Positions 44,673 through 51,964 of a stretch of DNA of 54,108 nt are shown here, one piece after another. This DNA comes from Fluviicola sp. Lineage in GTDB: Bacteria > Bacteroidota > Bacteroidia > Flavobacteriales_D > Crocinitomicaceae. Each line of letters begins with the position of its first letter. The stretch's first letter is position 1. The position numbers and the translations under genes are program-made. The stretch spans positions 1-54,108 of the forward strand of contig NVXU02000053.1 of NCBI GenBank assembly GCA_002734065.2, read 5' to 3'. The notes beneath the pieces were generated by a model, which had not been told where the DNA came from, ran no database searches, and saw only the letters and a list, made by a program, of their open reading frames with translations.

Positions 44673-46115
44673 TTAGTGCTTTTCGCCGCCTATTTCGATT
44701 TCTAATAAGAGCTTAAAAGAAAATTGCTTCGCTGAGGCATCGAAACCTCCGTAACCAATCAGTCCATTTTGAACCGTTGGAGTTTTAAAATCAAGGACGC
44801 GGTAATACGGTGTCTTTGGAGAGAACCCGTATTCAAAACCAACGGTGTATTTTTTATTTTTCTTGTTTAGATGAACTAAGCCCATGGATAAATGGTAGAG
44901 GTTCCATTTACTTGATTCAACACCAACTCGTCTGAAATCATAATACGGTCTTTCATTGAATAGAAAGTCTGTTCTTGCCCCTAAATATAAGTCCCATCGC
45001 TTAGCAATCTTTGTTTCAAGCCCAATTCCAATGTTCGTTCTTGCTTCACTTTCTTCTCCATAAGCCAGAAAATTTTGATCTCCAAAATAACGATAGGTCG
45101 TACTGTCGGCAATTGTTGTTGGGTACACACTTGGTGATTGTTCAGGGTTAAACAATAAATAGTACTTGCCTCCGAAGAATGTTTCATTGGTGAAGTGCAA
45201 CCATGCTTTTTTGCCCAATCTCCAACTTACACCAATTGCCAAAGAGCCATTTTCTTTGTGAATCGCTTTTACTCCGTCAGCTCTGTCAATGAATGTGACA
45301 TCTGTTCCTATGAGTTCATCCAAATTAATGATAGAATAATCCCTATAAATACTGGCTTTGCCCATAATGTTAAACGAAGGTAAGGTTGCGACGATTCCGA
45401 ACTTGAAATTTTCCACACTTAGCGCAATTGACGGCTTAAAAACGCCTTTTACGTTCCAATAATTAAAAGTGATGTTTGTTGATACTGAAGCGACATCTCC
45501 TGTAGATCCATCATTAGGCAAAACGGAGGTTGAATGAGCAATGGTGTTCTTCACGTCTCTATAAATCCCATAATGTGCCAATCCAATGGACCAAGAATCA
45601 GAAAGTCGGTATGAAATTCCAAATCCAGCCCAATATTCACTCAATTGATACTGATAATTGTAAGATGCCACAAAATTTTCTTCCCCTACAGTTGTACTCA
45701 AAATGTCATACGACGCTTGATAAAGGTTGTCAAACTTTCCAGAAAATGACCGTCTTGTGATAACGGCATAACCTAATCGCAAGCGTTTTCTTTTCTTTAA
45801 CTCTACGATTCCTGCGATTAAATTCGGAGCTGTTGAGAATTGTGTGTTTTTTAAGTTAATTCCATCACCAAGTGCATCCGTTAACTTTAAATTTCTTACT
45901 CGGTAAGCATTGACTGAAATGGACATGGAAGGATTCTCTACAAACGTCATGGCGGCGGCATTGTAATAGACCGTTGCGTTGTCTCCAAGACCTGCAGAAG
46001 CCGCTCCGCCAAGCAAAGATGCTCTTGCTCCAAAATGTTCGGACCATTGATTGTAATCTTGGGCATTAATTATGGAGGATAATGCAACGCAAAATAAAAG
46101 AAGTCTTGTTTTCAT
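44673..46115 (-). CDS. FadL/OmpP1-like outer-membrane beta-barrel protein
   Basis: 480 residues from the Met at 46115 (signal MKTRLLLFCVALSSIINAQ); the longer frame up to 46184 lacks a signal. After cleavage: HFGARASLLGGAASAGLGDNATVYYNAAAM (about 27-56), which is the OmpP1/FadL N-terminal plug-like start, then alternating amphipathic strands to the C-terminal LLLEIEIGGEKH. It should form an outer-membrane channel for hydrophobic compounds. Monocistronic between the 43992 lipoprotein gene and the ssb cluster; the perfect hairpin at 46162-46195 upstream terminates the ssb genes. Confidence 0.82.
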   Translation of the reverse strand: MKTRLLLFCVALSSIINAQDYNQWSEHFGARASLLGGAASAGLGDNATVYYNAAAMTFVENPSMSISVNAYRVRNLKLTDALGDGINLKNTQFSTAPNLIAGIVELKKRKRLRLGYAVITRRSFSGKFDNLYQASYDILSTTVGEENFVASYNYQYQLSEYWAGFGISYRLSDSWSIGLAHYGIYRDVKNTIAHSTSVLPNDGSTGDVASVSTNITFNYWNVKGVFKPSIALSVENFKFGIVATLPSFNIMGKASIYRDYSIINLDELIGTDVTFIDRADGVKAIHKENGSLAIGVSWRLGKKAWLHFTNETFFGGKYYLLFNPEQSPSVYPTTIADSTTYRYFGDQNFLAYGEESEARTNIGIGLETKIAKRWDLYLGARTDFLFNERPYYDFRRVGVESSKWNLYHLSMGLVHLNKKNKKYTVGFEYGFSPKTPYYRVLDFKTPTVQNGLIGYGGFDASAKQFSFKLLLEIEIGGEKH

Positions 46116-46161
46116 AGTAAGCCCATTTGGAGAATCAAGGTTACGAAAACTTTCGGACATA

Positions 46162-46195
46162 AAAAAGGCAAGTTGATTTCTCAACTTGCCTTTTT
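46162..46195. terminator. perfect stem-loop terminator after the ssb cluster
   Basis: 15-bp stem aaaaaggcaagttga / tcaacttgccttttt with a 4-base loop. A/U-rich at the base, so it is bidirectional; on the minus strand it ends the ssb genes. Confidence 0.85.
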
Positions 46196-46235
46196 GCGTT
46201 ATCGCGGTTGTATTAACTGGTTAGGTTATACGAAA

Positions 46236-46553
46236 CTACAATCCGATAACATGTTTCACTTCTACTTCCGTGATTTTTCGTGGTTCTCCATTCTTTGCAA
46301 GATACGTGCGATTGACTAAGCGTCCATGTATTGCTAACTGTTTGCCCTTCTCGCCGTAACTCTCAATAAACTTCGCCAAGTTGCCCCAAGCGAAAACTCG
46401 GTGCCATTCTGCGTCGTCTTTTTTGTTTTTACCTGCATATTTATTCGTAGCAATGGTAAATCGAGCCACTTTCCCCCCGTTTTCGAAGTTTGTGATTTGA
46501 GCATCTGCGCCCATGTTTCCTATTAATGTAATGTGATTTCTAACTGCTTGCAT
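46236..46553 (-). CDS. short single-stranded DNA-binding protein (ssb paralogue 1)
   Basis: 105 residues, one OB-fold: NHITLIGNMGAD (about 6-17), ARFTIATNKY, EWHRVFAWGNLAKF (about 50-63) and a beta strand end VEVKHVIGL. All landmarks of bacterial SSB OB-folds, but no Gln/Gly linker and no acidic DDDIPF-type C-terminal tip, so interactions with other replication proteins through that tip are not expected. Last gene of a three-gene ssb cluster, 11 bases after paralogue 2, ended by a strong hairpin. Confidence 0.85.
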   Translation of the reverse strand: MQAVRNHITLIGNMGADAQITNFENGGKVARFTIATNKYAGKNKKDDAEWHRVFAWGNLAKFIESYGEKGKQLAIHGRLVNRTYLAKNGEPRKITEVEVKHVIGL

Positions 46554-46564
46554 ATCGTTTAATT

Positions 46565-46876
46565 TTAAAGAATTATTAAGTCATTTACTTCTACTTCTGA
46601 AACAAATTGTTTGCTCCCATCTCGCTGATAAAACCGAGAAATTAATTTCCCTTCTACGGCAACTTCAAGGCCTTCTTCACCGAGTTCTTCCAACACTTGC
46701 ACCCATCTGCCCCATGCCGCCATTCTGTGCCAGTGGCTTTTCTTTTTTGTTTCCCCTTTTTCATCAAGGAACGTTTCTTTTGTTGCCATTGTGAATTGAG
46801 CAATTTTTCGACCATTCGGTAATTCATAAAAGCGAGGTTGTGCGGTTATTTTTCCAATTAAGTTTACGTGATTCAT
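46565..46876 (-). CDS. short single-stranded DNA-binding protein (ssb paralogue 2)
   Basis: 103 residues from the Met at 46876 (MNHVNLIGKITAQPRF); the frame to 46927 is non-homologous. OB-fold landmarks: LIGKI, KIAQFTMATKETF, SHWHRMAAWGRWVQVLEELGEEG (about 48-70), VAVEGKLISRFYQ and end VNDLIIL. Like the other two it stops at the end of the OB-fold without the acidic tail. It is diverged from the neighbours at a level suggesting old duplication. 11 bases before paralogue 1 and 58 bases after paralogue 3 on the same strand. Confidence 0.85.
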   Translation of the reverse strand: MNHVNLIGKITAQPRFYELPNGRKIAQFTMATKETFLDEKGETKKKSHWHRMAAWGRWVQVLEELGEEGLEVAVEGKLISRFYQRDGSKQFVSEVEVNDLIIL

Positions 46877-46934
46877 GTGTTTTCTTTTTAAGTGAATAAA
46901 AAAGGGAGACAAATCAATGCCTCCCAATTTGTGG

Positions 46935-47285
46935 TTAGGCTGTCTTTTCAGCTTTTGGTGATAGGATTAAAAAATCTTTCATTACAATTTCGGTTGAGAA
47001 TCTTTTCTCGCCTTCTTTTGTTTGGTAAGAATTGTTGACCAACTTCCCGTCGATGGCAACTTCAACACCTGTGTCTAACACTTTCGCAACAAGCTCTGCG
47101 TTTTTACCCCACACTTGGACTTTATGCCATTGTGTATTCTCTACCCACTCGCCTTCTTTGTTTTTGTAACTTTCGTTCGTTGCGATACTTAATTTCGCAA
47201 GCGATCTTCCTTTTTCAAATTTCACAACTTCTGGCTTCGCTCCTAAGCGACCAATCAAACTAACTTTGTTTCTTAATGCGTTCAT
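46935..47285 (-). CDS. short single-stranded DNA-binding protein (ssb paralogue 3)
   Basis: 116 residues, MNALRNKVSLIGRLG start, LAKLSIATNESY, NTQWHKVQVWGKNAELV (about 50-66), VAIDGKLVNNSYQ and end FLILSPKAEKTA: an SSB OB-fold with a short basic tail instead of the usual acidic tip. First gene of the cluster. The upstream region (47286-47709) has no gene and an unusual G-run composition. The cluster may be accessory SSBs tied to a mobile element or natural transformation (inference); the housekeeping ssb is not in the window. Confidence 0.85.
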   Translation of the reverse strand: MNALRNKVSLIGRLGAKPEVVKFEKGRSLAKLSIATNESYKNKEGEWVENTQWHKVQVWGKNAELVAKVLDTGVEVAIDGKLVNNSYQTKEGEKRFSTEIVMKDFLILSPKAEKTA

Positions 47286-47709
47286 GTCTTTTGTTTTTGA
47301 ACTTAATAAAAATTGTTTTTGTCCTGTATCAAATCAATTGTTTGACATCGACAGTGCAAAGGTGGGGTGCTATCAAAACTTTATTCGATGATTAAACAAT
47401 TACTGTCGAATGTCTTTCGTTTGTAAGTGGTTATAATTGTTTTTGTTGTTAAAAATCAAATAGTTAAGATTATTTATTGTTTTGAAGAAAATTTAAAATA
47501 AATGGGGGTTTTTGATTTTTTTTGGATTTAAGGGGGGAAATGATGGAGGGAAAGGGGGTTTTTAGGAGAAATTGATGAGTTTTGTTGTTTTTTAGAGGAG
47601 AATGGGTAATTTTAGAGAGAAACATCAAGCGGCTATAGTTCATTAAACGGTTTATTAACTATATTGACTTGTTATGAGTAATTGATAACTGCTATTCAGA
47701 AGAAACATT
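47286..47709. other. 424-base gene-free spacer with G-runs
   Basis: No ORF or RNA gene recognised. Contains G-runs of 5, 6, 3 and 5 (47504-47508, 47532-47537, 47548-47550, 47554-47558) on the plus strand, a plus-strand purine/T skew, and at 47634-47663 the inverted repeat listed below. It holds the promoters of the divergent ssb cluster and HEPN-RES pair. Confidence 0.6.
47634..47663 (+). promoter_or_regulatory. inverted repeat upstream of the HEPN-RES pair
   Basis: Arms tatagtt (47634-47640) and aactata (47657-47663) separated by 16 bases; extra internal pairing (ttaaa/ttta). Overlaps a TATATTG box, 47 bases before the HEPN start. Candidate autoregulatory operator. Confidence 0.4.
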
Positions 47710-48651
47710 ATGAAGTATCGCTTTTTAACATGTCTGCATAACATGAAGCTAGAAAAATCAGTTGACAAAATTGATTTAAAATCGAGCGGAATCATTAGCA
47801 CTGAAACAAGTGTTCTAGATGAATCGTTTAAAAATGAAATGGCTTATATCACCATAGGCGCACATGATATTGATGAGTTTTACAATAGACCATTCTATTA
47901 CTTAGATTGGAATTCAAATGAAAAAACTAAAGATTTCAACGGATATCGATGTACATATGCAATACTAAGGTCTATTCAAGACTTCATCTTTGATCTTTGG
48001 CAAATTAAAGACAATAATATTTATGTTTTCTCTGGATTCTTATTCGAATACGATAAGGTGATTTCCGATGGCTCAACTTTTAAAGGCACCGTCACGGCAA
48101 CAATGTCAAAGTCCAAATTAGAGAAATCAGGAACTCTATTCACTGAAGTAGAACTTAAGCCTGCAATTGAAGAGATGTCGCCTATCGTTATAAACGAACT
48201 TTTAGAGCAAGATTCTGATTACTTTACCCCCACTAGTGATCATTTCTTCAAGTCAAGTGGTATAGATAGAATTGGTCGAGCATCATATTTTGTCCTAGAA
48301 GCACGTAGCCGTCATACATTCCCAACTAAAATTGTTTCATACATTACTGCAATTGAGTGTTTGTTTACGACAAGTCAAACTGAATTGAGCCATAGAGCAT
48401 CTGAGCGAGTAGCTACTCTTAAAGGAGGCACAAAGGAGAGTAAATTAGAAACTTATAGGTTACTGAAAAAGGCATATGATGTGCGATCTAAAGTCGTCCA
48501 TGGGGCAATATTAAAGGGGCAAAATGAGGAATTGAAAGAAATATCAACTGGTCTTGACCAACTACTACGTGAGTTTTTATCAGAGAAAAACGAAATATTC
48601 ACAAAATCAAATGAGCAAATAGATAGTTACTTTTTGAATCAACTTTTTTAA
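47710..48651 (+). CDS. Apea-type HEPN domain protein
   Basis: 313 residues, no signal or membrane segment. The N-terminal ~200 residues are beta-rich and unassigned. The C-terminal part (about 205-295) reads as an Apea-like HEPN helical bundle: YITAIECLF, a cluster with SHRASERVATL, and YDVRSKVVHG with Arg259 and His264, the R-x4-H motif that forms the active site of HEPN RNases. HEPN proteins are often toxins or abortive-infection effectors. The RES gene starts 5 bases after its stop, so the two are co-expressed. Catalytic residues present; RNase activity inferred. Confidence 0.75.
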   Translation: MKYRFLTCLHNMKLEKSVDKIDLKSSGIISTETSVLDESFKNEMAYITIGAHDIDEFYNRPFYYLDWNSNEKTKDFNGYRCTYAILRSIQDFIFDLWQIKDNNIYVFSGFLFEYDKVISDGSTFKGTVTATMSKSKLEKSGTLFTEVELKPAIEEMSPIVINELLEQDSDYFTPTSDHFFKSSGIDRIGRASYFVLEARSRHTFPTKIVSYITAIECLFTTSQTELSHRASERVATLKGGTKESKLETYRLLKKAYDVRSKVVHGAILKGQNEELKEISTGLDQLLREFLSEKNEIFTKSNEQIDSYFLNQLF

Positions 48652-48656
48652 AATTG

Positions 48657-49706
48657 ATGACCACAAAACAGAATTTCATACTTTGTTCTAATTGCTTTCA
48701 TGATGAAGGACTTTCTCTCGCTGCCTTTAAAATTGGGACTGAGTCCGACTCGATTTGTCCAAGTTGCTTATCAACAAATGGGAAAAAGTTAAACGAGGCT
48801 TTAACTGAGTCTCTTTCACACGGATTCTTTGTAAGAGGCTCTCTCCATAAATCTGATTATGGAGCTATTCCAATAATTCAAGCTAATAAGTTGACAAAAA
48901 CAGAAGTGGAATTCAATGAACTTCTACTTCACGACACGAAACTTTTGGAGAAATCCATTGGTGTTGGCTTCTTTTATTACGGACCTAGAATGTGGATGGT
49001 AGGAGAAATAGAACCACTGAAAGACCTACAAACGAATGAAAATAGATTACAAACTATCGAGAAAATAATTGAGGCATATACTTCAAAATTGATGACCATC
49101 AATGACAAATTTTATAGATTAAGAAAGAACCCGAGTAAACCTAATGAACTTAGTCAATATGATAGTCCTCCGAGATCAGGAAATGGACGATTGGATTCTG
49201 AAAAAGAGAGTGTTCTTTATGGTTCTCAAGATCTTGAAATTTGCATCCATGAGTGTCGGTCAACTGTAGAAGATAATTTGTTTATTGCTACTTTAAAACC
49301 TACTCGTGAACTTAAACTACTTGATCTTTCTGTATTGATTGAAGAAGAAAATACTGAGTTTGAAAGTTTAGACTTGACAGTTCAAATGTTATTCTTTGCG
49401 GGAAATCATTCTTATGAAATTTCTCGTGAAATTGCAATTCAAATTAAACAGAAAGGCTTTGATGGCTTGATATATCCTTCATATTATAGCACTATAAGAA
49501 CTGGTGCTATGCCTTTTGATACTGAGATGGGAATTTCAATTCGTAAACTGCCATTATACTCGGACTATGCAAATACCCAGGTCATACCCAATATTGCACT
49601 CTTTGGAACCCCTATTAAAGACGGTAAAGTCGTGGTTAAATGTATAAACAAAGTTATTTTAAATCAAGTTAAATATGATATTCAATTTGGACCTGCTGAA
49701 TATTAA
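48657..49706 (+). CDS. RES-domain protein with N-terminal zinc-binding region
   Basis: 349 residues from ATG 48657; a TTG at 48654 is in frame but not needed. Residues 10-37 carry CSNC (Cys10, Cys13) and CPSC (Cys34, Cys37), a likely zinc ribbon, similar to HEPN/RES N-terminal domains. The RES domain (about 150-300) has FYRLR (Arg154), GRLDSEKESVLYGSQDLE with Tyr188, HECR with Glu199, and GLIYPSYYS with Ser275: the conserved Arg, Tyr, Glu, Ser set of NAD-degrading RES toxins. Second gene of the HEPN-RES pair; a group II intron lies 11 bases downstream on the opposite strand. NAD-consuming activity is inferred. Confidence 0.78.
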   Translation: MTTKQNFILCSNCFHDEGLSLAAFKIGTESDSICPSCLSTNGKKLNEALTESLSHGFFVRGSLHKSDYGAIPIIQANKLTKTEVEFNELLLHDTKLLEKSIGVGFFYYGPRMWMVGEIEPLKDLQTNENRLQTIEKIIEAYTSKLMTINDKFYRLRKNPSKPNELSQYDSPPRSGNGRLDSEKESVLYGSQDLEICIHECRSTVEDNLFIATLKPTRELKLLDLSVLIEEENTEFESLDLTVQMLFFAGNHSYEISREIAIQIKQKGFDGLIYPSYYSTIRTGAMPFDTEMGISIRKLPLYSDYANTQVIPNIALFGTPIKDGKVVVKCINKVILNQVKYDIQFGPAEY

Positions 49707-49717
49707 ATGATACTCAT

Positions 49718-50316
49718 AATCGAGTAGACGGCTCCGCTCCTAATTGAGCGGAGTGCGCCTCTCACACCACCAAGCGTACGGGTCTCGTACTTGGCGGTTC
49801 GCTAACCATCTCAACAGTCGCTCTTTACACCAACTGAAGCTATTTCCTACTTTATAAATGAGCTAAGTTGAAACTTTCTCATTTTAATTTCAGAAAAATT
49901 AACGTTCAGTCCTTCCTTAGTTGTGAGACCTTCTACCTCTAACGGCAGCTCGTTTCCCCTAAGTACTATGACCTCTGCTGACTTCTTTACTTAACCAACT
50001 CGTGGTTGTAAAGACCTCCCTCGGTAAGATAAACACCCTCTAGTTGATGTCTGCTGAATCTACTATTTCGGTTATCCTTGAATTAATCAAGGTTTTGGAC
50101 TTCGTAAAGATGTACTTACTCATCCAACCTTATAGCCTCAATATTCAGTTTCTGTTCGTCAGAACCAACTACGCAGTCTGGCTTACTTCAGTTCTATCTT
50201 CACAGATAACAACCTTGCCACTTGCTTCACTTAGAGTCGTTAGTCTCTCGTGTTCGGGACTTTAACCCTTGGGGATTCTATTTATAAGAACTATATTTAC
50301 CATTCAAGGCACACAC
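49718..50316 (-). mobile_element. ORF-less group II intron (about 599 nt)
   Basis: Minus strand. 5' end GTGTGTGCC (50316 or, with GTGTGCC, 50314), 3' end ...CTACTCGATT (49718). Domain V is at 49766-49798: stem ACCGCCAAG/CTTGGTGGT with an inner TACG/CGTA helix and a 2-base bulge on the 3' side. Domain VI is at 49718-49753: 8-bp stem gagcggag/ctccgctc with the bulged-A type end CTACTCGAT. The upstream ribozyme region has GTCAGCAGAGGTCATAGT and GGAAGGACTGAACGTT as in RT-containing bacterial introns I recall, but there is no reverse transcriptase. The frames inside it (e.g. 50044-50265 plus) are spurious. Splicing competence untested. Confidence 0.85.
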
Positions 50317-50319
50317 AAT

Positions 50320-50426
50320 GTATATAGTTAATGGCTGCATTGTGCTAATATTAAGCATTTTACATCAAATAAAATTTTTGCTAAACTGAAAGTTTTGTGC
50401 TTTGAAATCAGCCACTAACCATATAC
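50320..50426. repeat. attC-like imperfect inverted repeat beside the intron
   Basis: Arms 50320-50337 and 50409-50426 pair at 16 of 18 positions (GTATAT, GTTA, TGGCTG in common) across 71 bases. The arm begins 4 bases from the intron end. This resembles the stem of an integron attC-type recombination site, but no exact core consensus could be confirmed. Beyond it, 50427-50563 is an A/C-rich spacer in which I see no gene. Confidence 0.45.
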
Positions 50427-50563
50427 TAACCGTTACCCACCTTTGCAAAAAAATCCAACCACACATTTTACTCATTTATTTTTTGTCATCACACAAACCC
50501 AACCATAAAAAAATAAAAGAGTAAAATTCTAAAAAAAAATCATGCTAATAAAATAATTAGTTC

Positions 50564-50602
50564 TATATTTGGACATTATTAGTCTAAAACAAAGTTGTCC
50601 AA
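50564..50602 (+). promoter_or_regulatory. promoter and operator of the 50602 XRE gene
   Basis: -7 box TATATTTG at 50564-50571 (no clear -33). Inverted repeat TTGGACA (50569-50575) / TGTCCAA (50596-50602), 20-base spacer, overlapping the box and the start codon, with an internal half-site AGTC. Candidate autoregulation. Confidence 0.5.
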
Positions 50603-51144
50603 TGAAATCATTAGGAAATATTTTAAAAGTTGCACGAGAAGAAAAGGAAATGATACTGAGAAAAGTATCCGCAGAAGTTGATATTGACCAATCTTTGATA
50701 AGTAAATTCGAGAAAAACGAAAGAAAACCTACCAAAGAACAACTAATTAGACTTGCAAAGTTCTACAATCTTTCAGAGCAACAACTAATTATTAATTGGT
50801 ATTCTGAAAAAATAGCAGAAGATTTAAAATACACACAAGGAACAACTGAAATTTTAAGAGTTGCAGAAGAAAAAATTAATTATTACAAGTCTCAAGAAAA
50901 TAAGAAATTGAATTCATCTGAAATATTAAGTAAATTAAAAATTAAACCTGTAGTTGGTTTACAATTAACTAAAAGAAAAGGATTACTAAATTCTACTTGG
51001 ATAATTTATTTAAAAAATGGCTTTTATTATTTCTTTGATATTTCAGAAAAAATAACCTTTGATAAAAAACATAGATACTCAAAAGAACAATTTATAAAAG
51101 ATTACGAAAATTCATATTTTGAAATTGATTGTGAATGCTTTTAA
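50602..51144 (+). CDS. XRE-family helix-turn-helix regulator, R-M associated type
   Basis: 180 residues from ATG 50602 (the frame to 50569 is outside the homologous part). N-terminal HTH (about 1-60): LGNILKVAREEKEMILRKVS, then DQSLISKFEKNERKPTKEQL and LAKFYNLSE. The rest (about 90-180) is an uncharacterised alpha/beta region with NSTWIIYLKNGFYYFFDI. Such longer XRE proteins occur next to DNA methyltransferases and restriction enzymes in Bacteroidota. It would regulate a restriction-modification operon, but the methyltransferase is absent. Its 3' end abuts the convergent endonuclease-like gene without a gap. Confidence 0.8.
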   Translation: MKSLGNILKVAREEKEMILRKVSAEVDIDQSLISKFEKNERKPTKEQLIRLAKFYNLSEQQLIINWYSEKIAEDLKYTQGTTEILRVAEEKINYYKSQENKKLNSSEILSKLKIKPVVGLQLTKRKGLLNSTWIIYLKNGFYYFFDISEKITFDKKHRYSKEQFIKDYENSYFEIDCECF

Positions 51145-51615
51145 TTACAAATTGATTTGATATTGAATACGCTTATTCCTTATGATTTTTTCAAGTTCAT
51201 CAATTGAAAGCAGAACAAAGGAAGGTGCTTTTTCATTTAAAGTTACAAAGCAGAATAAAAATTTATCTTTAAGTATTTTCCCAAAATTAAATTCATTTTC
51301 TGTTGCACCAAAGAAGAAACCTTTTGGGTTATCTGGCAAATACTTTTTTGTGGTTTTTAGTTCCACAAAAATTATATCTTCTAAATATGTTTTTAAAAAA
51401 TCAGAATCAATCGTTTTTCCGACCATTTCAGGAACATAAATTAAATCAAACGATTGTAAATACCTTCTTCCTATTTTTAATAAATCGAGTAATTCTTTTT
51501 TCGTATCTAAATCAATTTTAAAAAATCCTGTATGATTATTCAAAAGAAAAAGAACTCCTTCTTTTTCTGTAATATTATTTGATAACGTCAATGTAAATGA
51601 ATGCTTTCTTGACAT
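51145..51615 (-). CDS. small PD-(D/E)XK-like nuclease candidate, 156 aa
   Basis: 156 residues, no signal. Visible core: DSDFLK, then EDIIFVELKTTKKYL (about 84-98), an E-x-K arrangement typical of PD-(D/E)XK nucleases (compare Mrr- and DUF3883-like proteins), followed by NPKGFFFGATENEF and a C-terminal LSIDELEKIIRNKR. I cannot name a specific enzyme family. Translationally coupled to the upstream XRE gene (TAATG, 1-base overlap at 51615), as in controller-endonuclease pairs, but with no methyltransferase. Function inferred only from residues and context. Confidence 0.6.
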   Translation of the reverse strand: MSRKHSFTLTLSNNITEKEGVLFLLNNHTGFFKIDLDTKKELLDLLKIGRRYLQSFDLIYVPEMVGKTIDSDFLKTYLEDIIFVELKTTKKYLPDNPKGFFFGATENEFNFGKILKDKFLFCFVTLNEKAPSFVLLSIDELEKIIRNKRIQYQINL

Positions 51616-51875
51616 TAGTTTTGAGTTTTAGTTTCGTACTTTTTAAATGAATTTAGTACTTTAAAATCAAGTAATTCTGAAAGGTTTAATTCAAATACTT
51701 TAGCAAAAACCGCCATGTTTGTAAGCGAAATATTTCGTTCGCCTCTTTCAATCATCCCAATATATGTTCGATGAAAACCAGTTGCAAAAGAAAGTTTTTC
51801 TTGACTCAATTGTTTTTCTTCACGTAGCTCTCTTACCCGTAATCCAAAGCCTTTAATCAAATGCTTATTTATCAT
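51615..51875 (-). CDS. small XRE-family (controller-protein-like) regulator
   Basis: 86 residues: one HTH_3 domain, IKGFGLRVRELREEKQLSQEKLSFATGF, then HRTYIGMIERGERNISLTNM and FAKVFELNLSELLDF. Size and gene context are those of a restriction-modification controller protein. First gene of the two-gene minus-strand unit; it overlaps the next gene by one base. Its promoter and an 11-bp perfect inverted repeat lie directly upstream (51880-51924), giving autoregulation and probably a leaderless mRNA. Confidence 0.82.
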   Translation of the reverse strand: MINKHLIKGFGLRVRELREEKQLSQEKLSFATGFHRTYIGMIERGERNISLTNMAVFAKVFELNLSELLDFKVLNSFKKYETKTQN

Positions 51876-51879
51876 ACCG

Positions 51880-51924
51880 CAAAACTATACAGATTGTATG
51901 TCAAGATCAACCGACAATCTGTAT
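51880..51924 (-). promoter_or_regulatory. promoter and perfect inverted-repeat operator of the XRE/nuclease unit
   Basis: Minus strand: TTG (51910-51908), 20-base spacer, TAGTTTTG (51887-51880). Inverted repeat ATACAGATTGT (51887-51897) and ACAATCTGTAT (51914-51924), perfect over 11 bp with a 16-base spacer, touching the -7 box and bracketing the -33 element. The transcript would begin at about the start codon (51875). Confidence 0.65.
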
Positions 51925-51964
51925 CATTAAACTTGTTGACGATTGGAAGTACCCAAATCAAGAT

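Noticed and set aside
49740-49844. 34-codon open frame over domain V of the intron (N-S-F-S-W-C...)
   Set aside because: It covers conserved ribozyme structure; such frames are by-products of the intron and not a reverse transcriptase end.
50044-50265. 73-codon plus-strand frame inside the intron
   Set aside because: Antisense to conserved ribozyme segments; no start context and no protein pattern.
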